Positions 1 through 5,182 of a stretch of 10,137 nucleotides of DNA are shown here, in pieces. Location of the stretch: contig JASJEI010000509.1 in assembly GCA_030064795.1 (NCBI GenBank), positions 1 through 10,137 of the forward strand. The letters run 5' to 3'. Within the stretch, counting starts at the first letter, position 1. The number at the start of each line of letters is the position of its first letter. The position numbers and the translations under genes were made by a program. This stretch comes from Pleurocapsa sp. MO_226.B13. Lineage in GTDB: Bacteria; Cyanobacteriota; Cyanobacteriia; Cyanobacteriales; Xenococcaceae. Below the pieces are notes generated by a model that did not search any database, was not told where the DNA came from, and was given only the letters and a program-made list of their open reading frames with translations.

Positions 1-63
1 AACGGGGTACATTTTCTATCTGAATATCACCTCATCAAATATATTTGGATAATATTATCAGGT

Positions 64-89
64 AAAAACGAGCAAACTAGCTCGTTTTT
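64..89 (+). terminator. Strong rho-independent terminator hairpin
   Basis: Perfect 10-bp stem: AAAAACGAGC (64-73), a six-base loop, then GCTCGTTTTT (80-89), with the T-run continuing past the stem. The T-run makes it an intrinsic terminator for plus-strand transcription entering from the left edge, and the A-run before it means it could work in both directions. The gene it would serve lies mostly outside the window. Two plus-strand frames are open from base 1 (to 51 and 102) but are too short to identify. Confidence 0.65.
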
Positions 90-197
90 TATTTTTTCGT
101 AAAGGAACTTATTTATTTTCTATTCCAATCTTCCAAGGGAATTCTATTTCGGCTGAATAAATAAGATCAATATTATGTATCGCCATGACTTGAGGTG

Positions 198-872
198 TTA
201 ATTGAGATTATTCTCAATCGGTTGTGTATTGGGGGATGTAGTTACTGGGGGATAAGCTGGTTTTCCGAAGTAGGCTTTTTCTTCAACGGGTGTCAGCATG
301 GAAAGGTTAGCGATCGCGCCCCTTACTTGATCGGGTCGGACTTCTAAATATTTGTAAAGTTCGTCGAGGGTTCTGTGACCAGAAATTTCTTGGATGATGC
401 GTAATGGTACACCTGCATTACTCATTTGGGTTAGAGCGGTACGGCGAAAACTGTGGGTACTGACTCCTTCGATATCGACTCGCTTACAGGCTTCTCTGAG
501 TATCCAGTCGGCAGAATCGGTTTTGATGTGACCTTTGCCGTGTCTGCCAGGGAAAAGATAGCCCCTGGTGTTCTTTGGTCGGTATTGTTTGAGCCTGATT
601 TTCAAATCCTCCACGATGGGAATGGTACGAGTGGCGAGCTTTCCTTTGGTGCAGCCTTTTCTGATGTTCAGTTCGGGGCGAACACGCCCTTTGGAATCAA
701 ATACGTCTTGAATGTGGAGGGTGACGCACTCGTTGATACGGCAAGCGGTGTAGAGACAGACAGAAAAGAGGGTTCTATCTCTGATGGGATTGAGAGTAAA
801 ACCTTCGTTGAAGAGTAATTGTATCTCGCCAGGAGTTAGTATTTTTGCTCTGCCATGACGGTCTACCTTCAT
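198..872 (-). CDS. Compact tyrosine recombinase/integrase (catalytic domain only)
   Basis: This is a 224-residue phage-integrase-family (XerC/D-like) recombinase, which would cut and rejoin DNA through a phosphotyrosine link. The active-site set is visible: Arg45 in TACRINE, a candidate beta-hairpin lysine at 76 or 78, His140 and Arg143 in HSFRR, His166 in SGHRT, and the nucleophile Tyr175 nine residues later. It is shorter than classical integrases and lacks the N-terminal core-binding (SAM-like) domain, starting almost directly at the catalytic fold. The C-terminal 30 residues look disordered. Its stop overlaps a stem-loop (201-218, arms ATTGAGA/TCTCAAT). No clear ribosome binding site precedes the ATG. 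Its first 14 codons plus about 57 bp upstream are duplicated at 1956-2054, so its promoter region also exists as a second copy. All catalytic residues are present, so it could be active. The substrate site is unknown; the flanking repeats are candidates. Confidence 0.93.
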   Translation of the reverse strand: MKVDRHGRAKILTPGEIQLLFNEGFTLNPIRDRTLFSVCLYTACRINECVTLHIQDVFDSKGRVRPELNIRKGCTKGKLATRTIPIVEDLKIRLKQYRPKNTRGYLFPGRHGKGHIKTDSADWILREACKRVDIEGVSTHSFRRTALTQMSNAGVPLRIIQEISGHRTLDELYKYLEVRPDQVRGAIANLSMLTPVEEKAYFGKPAYPPVTTSPNTQPIENNLN

Positions 873-929
873 CTACACATTGTTATCGCCCAATATAACT
901 ATCCTATAGGAGTTGGTGACAATCTCGAA
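831..929. repeat. Direct repeat copy 1, covering recombinase 5' end and promoter region
   Basis: This copy aligns without gaps to 1956-2054, with 93 of 99 bases identical and a constant offset of 1125. It covers codons 1-14 of the tyrosine recombinase and the DNA upstream of it. It contains a 10-bp perfect palindrome, TCCTATAGGA, at 902-911. Read on the minus strand, TTGTCA and TATATT elements about 19 bp apart could be a weak promoter. Confidence 0.93.
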
Positions 930-1107
930 ACTAAGGAAGGGAAAGAGGGTGAAAAGAATCTTAAGAGGTTCCAGAACGTATGTTAGTGTTAGTAAAGCTG
1001 ATTTTATGGGAATAATATCCTTAGAAAATAAACGTAAGTTTCTGAGAACATCACAGAATAACCATTCATTCTCGTGAAGGTTTACAAAAATGCTTAAATA
1101 GCAGCCA

Positions 1108-1902
1108 ATGAAAAACTGGGAAAGAATCGCTTTAATTTTCACACAATATCTAATTATTGTGGTTTTACCTTTGGGAATTACGATTACATTTTTTTTAGTA
1201 TTTAATCAAAATATAGCAGAATACAATAACGCTCCTCTAGGTATTAAGTTGGCTGGTCCTATAGCTGCCTACGTTGCGTTATTAATAATATTTGACATAG
1301 TAATCCAGAGAGCGTTTTCAACATGGAGGAGAGCTTTATTAGATTGGCAAGAACAGGAAAAACAGCAAAAATATCTTAGTTACATAGACCTTGATATTGA
1401 CAAAGCAATGCAACTATCTGGAAAGCTTTCAGAATTAATATCTAGATATATTATCGTAGAGATTCTGCTGATTAGGAGAGAGTACGAAGACCCTCATCAA
1501 GGTCTTTGGACTGCGGTTAGCATAACAAGAAAGAAGATTTATGGATTTCAAAACTTGGTTGGCGAAGTCACTATATATGAAGGCAAATATAAGCTACGCG
1601 AGGTACTCGGTGCAGCAATTAATAACTCGAAATTTATTGATGACTTAAAAAAAGAAGCTGCCACTATATTAGAGATCAAATATAGTGATTTAACTCCACC
1701 AAAAGTAGAAAAGCTAGAAATTAATGATATTTCTAGTTTGGATGAAGCTTGGCAGTCTTTTGAAAAAGAAACTAAATTTTTCAGAAGTACGGGATTACAC
1801 AAATTTCATAATAATATAACAAATATTGTTTGGAGACAATGTGAAAAAGCTCTTCATGATCCTGCTTCCGCGCTGGAAAAACAAAATCTGCTTCCACCCT
1901 AG
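1108..1902 (+). CDS. Two-helix membrane protein of unknown function (cargo between direct repeats)
   Basis: I do not recognise this 264-residue protein. Two hydrophobic helices are clear, at about residues 8-32 and 47-66, followed by a basic/aromatic stretch (QRAFSTWRR) and a charged, mostly helical cytoplasmic domain of about 195 residues. This topology suggests an inner-membrane anchor with a large cytosolic domain. There is no signal peptidase site, known enzyme motif or nucleotide-binding loop. The gene is visibly AT-rich compared with the neighbouring recombinases, and it is the only plus-strand gene in the left half. It lies alone between the two 99-bp direct repeats, so it looks like acquired cargo. 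The ATG has no strong ribosome binding site and no good upstream alternative. Small two-helix membrane proteins on mobile elements are sometimes defence effectors or exclusion proteins, but nothing here proves either role. Confidence 0.75.
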   Translation: MKNWERIALIFTQYLIIVVLPLGITITFFLVFNQNIAEYNNAPLGIKLAGPIAAYVALLIIFDIVIQRAFSTWRRALLDWQEQEKQQKYLSYIDLDIDKAMQLSGKLSELISRYIIVEILLIRREYEDPHQGLWTAVSITRKKIYGFQNLVGEVTIYEGKYKLREVLGAAINNSKFIDDLKKEAATILEIKYSDLTPPKVEKLEINDISSLDEAWQSFEKETKFFRSTGLHKFHNNITNIVWRQCEKALHDPASALEKQNLLPP

Positions 1903-1955
1903 GTCTGCATCTCTAAGAAAGGCGTTGTTCAAACCAGGGCTGCACTTTGATATAG

Positions 1956-1998
1956 AGGAGTTAGTATTTTGGCTCTGCCATGACGGTCTACCTTCATC
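1956..1998 (-). pseudogene. Truncated 5' end of a second tyrosine recombinase copy
   Basis: Read on the minus strand this encodes MKVDRHGRAKILTP, identical to the first 14 residues of the intact recombinase at 198-872. It then runs into unrelated sequence (LYQSAALV and a stop). None of the catalytic domain is present, so it is a relic. It shows that either a full recombinase gene once stood here and lost its body, or the 5' end was duplicated when the DNA between the repeats was inserted. Confidence 0.85.
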
Positions 1999-2054
1999 TA
2001 CATATTGCCATCGCCCAATAAAACTATCCTATAGGAGTAGGTGACAATCTCGAA
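1956..2054. repeat. Direct repeat copy 2
   Basis: Second copy of the 99-bp repeat at 831-929, with six substitutions and no gaps. The same TCCTATAGGA palindrome lies at 2027-2036. Similarity stops abruptly on both sides: leftward after codon 14 of the recombinase, and rightward just after CTCGAA. Confidence 0.93.
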
Positions 2055-2124
2055 GAGTCTTCATTAGCTATCGTTCTGGTACTTCTAAATAGATTTCAAA
2101 CATCATCCTATGATTATAGGCTAT

Positions 2125-2722
2125 TTATGTAGTAGTGACTTTGGAGCTACCTCCAATTTCTACTCCACGAAACCGTAAATATCTATAGAGGGTAGCTTTA
2201 GAGATACCCAAGTTCTTGGCAATCTGGTTCACTGCCATTCCTTCCTCATAGTAAGACTGAGCAATACGAGCTTTCCGTTTGGCATCCTCTGACAGCCCCG
2301 CTTTCCGCCCTCCAGTTCTTCCTCTGGCTCTAGCAGCAGCTAAACCTGCATTAGTACGCTCGCGAATAATCTCCCGCTCAAACTCAGCCAGAGAAGCAAA
2401 GATATTGAATACAAGCCGACCTTGGGCTGTCATAGTGTCAATGGGGTCGTTCAAGCTCCTCAGCCCGATATCTCGCTCGTTCAACTCAGCTACCAAATCC
2501 ACTAAGTGCTTGAGCGATCGCCCTAGCCAATCCAATTTCCAAATGACAATGACATCTTTGGGTCGAGCTTCTTTAATCATCTCATCTAAACCAGGGCGTT
2601 TTGCTTTTGCTCCACTGACTGTATCCTTATAGAAACGTTCGCACCCATGTTTGGTCAGAGCATCGATCTGAAAGATCGAATTTTTGGTCATTTGTACTAA
2701 TTCGGGCATATCCAAGGAGCAT
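2125..2722 (-). pseudogene. Serine recombinase (resolvase/invertase family), frameshifted and catalytically impaired
   Basis: The family makes site-specific DNA inversions or resolves cointegrates and multimers through a phosphoserine link. From the ATG at 2720-2722 the first frame reads MLLGYARISTNDQKFDL, the classic N-terminus with nucleophile Ser9. One extra T in the TTT at 2671-2673 then shifts the frame, and that frame stops about 14 codons later. The remaining 181 residues (QIDALTKHGCERF onward) are intact in the next frame: the catalytic core to about residue 130, the long E helix (EFEREIIRERT), and a Hin-type helix-turn-helix (VNQIAKNLGISKATLYRYLR). The open frame that remains starts at a TTG (2713-2715) and lacks the catalytic serine. 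In addition, the family's KLDRLGRS motif reads KLDWLGRS, so the arginine equivalent to gamma-delta resolvase Arg68 is a tryptophan. Reconstructed length is 198 residues, normal for the family. This is probably a dead gene. A sequencing error would explain the insertion but not the Arg-to-Trp change. Confidence 0.9.
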
Positions 2723-2842
2723 AATCGGCGACCTAGTTTTATAAACTCATCTACAAAAGGCTATTTTAAACTTTGATTAGTGAAACCACGTAACAGACAG
2801 GAAAAGGAATATTCTGACCAATTAAGATAGTTTTTTCAGGGT

Positions 2843-2857
2843 ATTACTATTAGTAAT
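2843..2857. promoter_or_regulatory. Palindrome upstream of the serine recombinase
   Basis: ATTACTA and TAGTAAT surround one central base, giving a near-perfect 15-bp dyad about 120 bp upstream of the recombinase start. With the dyad at 2882-2893 it could be an operator or part of a resolution site. The gene-free stretch 2723-3017 otherwise holds only AT-rich DNA. Confidence 0.35.
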
Positions 2858-2881
2858 CATAAGAATAGCGATTATTTTTGG

Positions 2882-2893
2882 CAGATTAATCTG
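2882..2893. promoter_or_regulatory. 12-bp perfect palindrome CAGATTAATCTG
   Basis: A perfect 12-bp dyad lies 24 bp beyond the palindrome at 2843-2857, upstream of the serine recombinase. It could be a protein-binding site such as a resolvase subsite or repressor operator. No experimental or family evidence ties it to one. Confidence 0.3.
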
Positions 2894-3017
2894 AGCCGAA
2901 AACGTCGGTTTTTGCGAGCTATAGCACCATTTTTTTTTGGGTGTTGAATTTGGAAAAAATATTTTATTGATTTTTAAATTGGTGTTTTTATCGGACTATA
3001 AAATAAAAAGTTACCTG

Positions 3018-3236
3018 TTAAATATTGGCTTTTTTTTGTTTGGCTTTATCCGATGAAATTAGAGTGGATGTATTTTGAGATGAATGCGATTGCGCTCCGC
3101 GCAGTGGCGAAGCCAATCGCTGGTTGTCTTCAAATACCTCTGGACAAGAACGATGCAGATTCTCCACAAACTGCTCTGTGGTTAACTCTTCAAAATGTTG
3201 GCGAATCAGTTTTGCTGCTTTTTTAGGATCGATCAT
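3018..3236 (-). CDS. Small putative antitoxin/partner of the ADP-ribosyltransferase-like protein
   Basis: This 72-residue protein begins 9 bases after the ADP-ribosyltransferase-like gene. A good ribosome binding site (GAGGAAAA) overlaps that gene's TGA stop, so the two are almost certainly co-translated. The N-terminal half (MIDPKKAAKLIRQHFEELTT, then EQFVENLHRSCPEVF) is a compact acidic amphipathic helical unit. Residues about 38-50, including RLASPLRGAQSH, are encoded by a 35-bp cyanobacterial palindromic repeat inserted in frame. The tail after it is polar and lysine-rich and probably disordered. The pairing, size and order (toxin first) suggest an antitoxin, but I do not recognise the family by sequence. 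It may have lost its native C-terminus to the repeat. The role is inferred from context only. Confidence 0.72.
   Translation of the reverse strand: MIDPKKAAKLIRQHFEELTTEQFVENLHRSCPEVFEDNQRLASPLRGAQSHSSQNTSTLISSDKAKQKKANI
3086..3120. repeat. Cyanobacterial palindromic repeat inserted inside a coding region
   Basis: A 35-bp imperfect palindrome has outer arms GCGATTG (3086-3092) and CAATCGC (3114-3120), inner paired blocks GCTCCGC and GCGAAGC, and a loop around GCAGTG. GC-rich hairpins of this style are scattered through many cyanobacterial genomes. It lies fully within the small partner gene and keeps its frame open. Confidence 0.75.
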
Positions 3237-3245
3237 AATTTTTCC

Positions 3246-3806
3246 TCACTCTATCTCTATTAAACAAGATTCTTCGATTAAAGCTAGGTTACGAATCGCA
3301 ATTTGAATATGAGCGCGGTCGAAAATAGCTGAATCAGCATAAATGCGATCGCCTTCATTAAAGACAGCGCGAATCGCACCAACCTGTTCTCCCTGTGATT
3401 CTATTATCTCTCCCACTAAGTAATTAAAGAAGGCACAGTCTAAACGGTGAGCTTTGGAACGTTGGGGATTCTGGCGGGGTAAGGGTATATTAGTTTTTTT
3501 GTAAGCAGTTACAAATGAATCGTAAGTTTCTCGAATCAAAGGAAACCAACTAATATCAAGCAAGTCCAAACAGTTTTCCAGTAACAATTTAGATTTAATT
3601 ACAGCAGGAGCATTGGGATACCTTTCTTTTGCCCAAGCATAGGCTCGTAGGGGAGCATCTTGGAAAAAATACACTCCCGTTCCCAGCCAATCATAGTCAT
3701 TGATACTAAAGTTAAACCCCTGGTCGATAATTTCTTGGGCTGCTTTTAAGCTCGTTCCATGATACCCATAAACCTCCAATAGCTTAGGGATTGGAGCATA
3801 CACCAT
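3246..3806 (-). CDS. PARP-like ADP-ribosyltransferase-fold protein, putative toxin
   Basis: This 186-residue protein matches the motif order of PARP/diphtheria-toxin-type ADP-ribosyltransferases, which move ADP-ribose from NAD+ onto a target. YHGTS (His16-Gly17-Thr18) resembles the PARP HGS motif. It is followed by the helix AAQEIIDQGF and then GTGVYFFQD (Gly42, Gly44, Tyr46), like the PARP GxGxYF block, and AYAWAK. Near the end, SAIFDRAHIQIAIRN resembles the last catalytic strand. A tentative alignment puts Asp158 where PARP1 has catalytic Glu988, so the triad may be His-Tyr-Asp, or the glutamate may be elsewhere (Glu151). There is no signal peptide or membrane helix, so it should be cytosolic. 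GGAGAGAG before the ATG is a good ribosome binding site. The gene follows the partition genes in the same direction and is tightly coupled to a 72-residue partner, which fits a toxin-antitoxin module stabilising the replicon. The target is unknown. Confidence 0.85.
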   Translation of the reverse strand: MVYAPIPKLLEVYGYHGTSLKAAQEIIDQGFNFSINDYDWLGTGVYFFQDAPLRAYAWAKERYPNAPAVIKSKLLLENCLDLLDISWFPLIRETYDSFVTAYKKTNIPLPRQNPQRSKAHRLDCAFFNYLVGEIIESQGEQVGAIRAVFNEGDRIYADSAIFDRAHIQIAIRNLALIEESCLIEIE

Positions 3807-3844
3807 TTAATATTCTCTCTCCTATATTTAATCACTTTCAGGTA

Positions 3845-3874
3845 TTCAAATACTTGAGTCGCTAAGTATTTGAA
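3845..3874. promoter_or_regulatory. Perfect 11-bp-arm inverted repeat at the end of the partition partner gene
   Basis: TTCAAATACTT (3845-3855) and AAGTATTTGAA (3864-3874) are perfect inverted arms around eight bases. The repeat overlaps the stop codon of the ribbon-helix-helix gene and lies about 40 bp before the ADP-ribosyltransferase start. No T-run follows on the minus strand, so a simple terminator is unlikely. It could be an operator, a processing hairpin between the two gene pairs, or a centromere-related site. Confidence 0.5.
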
Positions 3875-4182
3875 CTTTTGCCTTTTTGCGTACTTAACCA
3901 CTCAGTTAGTAATTCTTCTACTAACTCGGAAAAGTCCTCTAATTTCTCCTGCTGTAGTAGAGCTATTTTTGTCTGGCGATAAGTTTTGGAACGAACGTAA
4001 GCTGTTACCTGTTCAAAGTCAGGATTGCTGCGTTTTCCTTTTGGTCTTCCTTTTTTGACGGGTTCGGGTTTTTCGTCAACGATTGGTGGTGAGGATTTTT
4101 TGGTAGCTTTGGTTTTCTTCTTGACTGTTTCTGGTTCTGGAGATTGGTTAGCTGCATCCAGAATATTTTTAAATTTACTCAT
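3862..4182 (-). CDS. Ribbon-helix-helix partition partner (ParG/ParB-like centromere-binding protein)
   Basis: This 106-residue basic protein has a disordered lysine- and proline-rich N-terminal half (about 1-55) with an AT-hook-like GRPKGK at 45-50. A ribbon-helix-helix unit follows: strand QVTAYVRS (58-65), helix A at about 66-80 and helix B DFSELVEELLTEWL (83-96). This layout, a mobile tail before an RHH dimer, is that of ParG-type partners of small ParA ATPases, which bind the centromere and stimulate ATP hydrolysis. The start overlaps the end of parA by 8 bases. A strong AAGGAG sits 9 bases before the ATG, so the two are translationally coupled. It probably also represses its operon, as ParG proteins do. 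Candidate binding motifs (TTGAGT-containing repeats) lie on both sides of the gene pair. Confidence 0.85.
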   Translation of the reverse strand: MSKFKNILDAANQSPEPETVKKKTKATKKSSPPIVDEKPEPVKKGRPKGKRSNPDFEQVTAYVRSKTYRQTKIALLQQEKLEDFSELVEELLTEWLSTQKGKSSNT

Positions 4183-4774
4183 TGATTTGTATCTCCTTAC
4201 CTAAGTCTTGATAATCACCCCAAGCTATACGAGCTTTCTTATCCGCTATTTCCGAAACAATAGTTCCTTCAAGAGCAGCCTTTTTAAATGCTGCATAACG
4301 TCTAATTCCCGATTTCAACATTGGCAATCCCGCCTCACTCAACATCTTTTTGGCTTCCTCCCCATCCTTTGAGGGTTTGGGAGGAATAATAGTGAGCAAA
4401 ATGCGGTATTTGTCGCTGCCTAGTTGATGCAGTGCTTTAACCGTCAGCATCATGGCATCTAAGGCTAAAGCATCGGGAGTACAGGGAATAATCAAGCGAT
4501 CGCAACCGTCGGCTAATGCCTCTAAATCTTCCTGTTCTGGTCTGGCTTGGGTATCAATAACAATGTGTTCGGCGGATCTTGCATATTTGGCAGCCTTTCG
4601 TTCGTCTACAACCTGGAATGGCAAACCCCCTCGCTCTGCCCATCTAGTGGCACTACGATTTGGATCTCCATCAATTAATAAAGTAGTACCTAGATTGGCT
4701 AAGTAAGCTGCCAAATGTACTGCTGTGGTAGTTTTGCCAACTCCACCCTTGAACGAAGCAATAGTAACGATCAT
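4175..4774 (-). CDS. parA: ParA-family partition ATPase (small, type Ib-like)
   Basis: This is a deviant-Walker ATPase that separates plasmid copies by dynamic binding to the nucleoid. From the ATG at 4772-4774 it has 199 residues. Residues 9-16 (KGGVGKTT) form the deviant Walker A, with both the signature and P-loop lysines. LLIDGDPN at 32-39 is motif A-prime, and IVIDT (Asp74) is Walker B. The frame is open for 24 more codons upstream (to 4846), but those residues are polar and unlike ParA, and the family normally begins right before the first strand (MIVTIASFKGG). There is no N-terminal helix-turn-helix. With the small RHH partner this matches the type Ib (ParF/ParG-like) class, in which the partner, not ParA, usually does the repression. 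The gene's TAA lies inside the partner's reading frame. Confidence 0.94.
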   Translation of the reverse strand: MIVTIASFKGGVGKTTTAVHLAAYLANLGTTLLIDGDPNRSATRWAERGGLPFQVVDERKAAKYARSAEHIVIDTQARPEQEDLEALADGCDRLIIPCTPDALALDAMMLTVKALHQLGSDKYRILLTIIPPKPSKDGEEAKKMLSEAGLPMLKSGIRRYAAFKKAALEGTIVSEIADKKARIAWGDYQDLGKEIQINE

Positions 4775-4833
4775 ATTTTCAATACTCGCTCTACGTGAAT
4801 GACTGAAAATGCAACAACTTGAGTTGCTGGACT

Positions 4834-4959
4834 TTTGAGTACGCAAAAATATCTCAGTTGAGATGCCGAATATGATAGCTTATCTATTTCGCAAATGTGC
4901 AGGTATGTGAAAGTTTAAATATTTGCCTTTTTGACAGGGCGGTTTTTTGCGTACTCAAA
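4834..4959. repeat. 16-bp inverted repeat upstream of parA (candidate centromere/operator)
   Basis: TTTGAGTACGCAAAAA (4834-4849) is repeated in perfect inversion at 4944-4959, about 94 bp apart. Between and beside the arms lie the dyads CAACTTGAGTTG (4815-4826) and ATCTCAGTTGAGAT (4851-4864). The core TTTTTGCGTACT recurs at 3883-3894 and the 12-mer TTTGCCTTTTTG at 3877 and 4922, so similar sequences bracket the partition genes. Position and repetition suit a parS/operator recognised by the ribbon-helix-helix protein; this is inference. Confidence 0.55.
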
Positions 4960-4984
4960 TATCTATAATTAACGACTCTATCTA

Positions 4985-5135
4985 GTCTCCAAAAACATTA
5001 GTTAGTCATAACGCAGTGGTAGACAAGCGTGAACATCTATACTGCTGGTTAATAGATAAATAATATACGCTTGGCTAATGACTGGCTTGGGGGTCTGGGG
5101 AACTCCCCAGGCTGGGATTTTCTCGTTATGACGAC
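4985..5135. other. Palindrome-rich gene-free spacer between parA and the relaxase gene
   Basis: No gene is visible between 4960 and 5182. The stretch holds nested inverted repeats: GTCATAACG (5005-5013) with CGTTATGAC (5124-5132), CAAGCGT (5024-5030) with ACGCTTG (5067-5073), and a tight hairpin CTGGGGA/TCCCCAG at 5095-5110. Such nesting is common at plasmid replication or transfer origins, but no known nic site or iteron set is recognised here. Confidence 0.4.
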
Positions 5136-5182
5136 AGCTTTAGTTGAACGAATTACTCTATCTCCTTATCTTCACCTCACCT

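Noticed and set aside
873..1142. 89-codon minus-strand open frame between the recombinase and the membrane-protein gene
   Set aside because: It overlaps the start of the plus-strand membrane protein and ends inside the 99-bp repeat. It shows no family pattern and looks like chance in AT-rich DNA.
1826..2044. 72-codon plus-strand frame spanning the membrane-gene end and repeat copy 2
   Set aside because: It is antisense to the recombinase 5' relic and out of frame with the real gene. It has no recognisable content.
2068..2106. Minus-strand mini-frame MMFEIYLEVPER next to the serine recombinase
   Set aside because: The YLEV string recalls recombinase C-termini, but 12 codons are too few to support a relic.
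4775..4846. Longer ParA start 24 codons upstream
   Set aside because: The extra residues are polar, include CC and repeated serines, and do not match ParA. They also overlap the candidate operator region.
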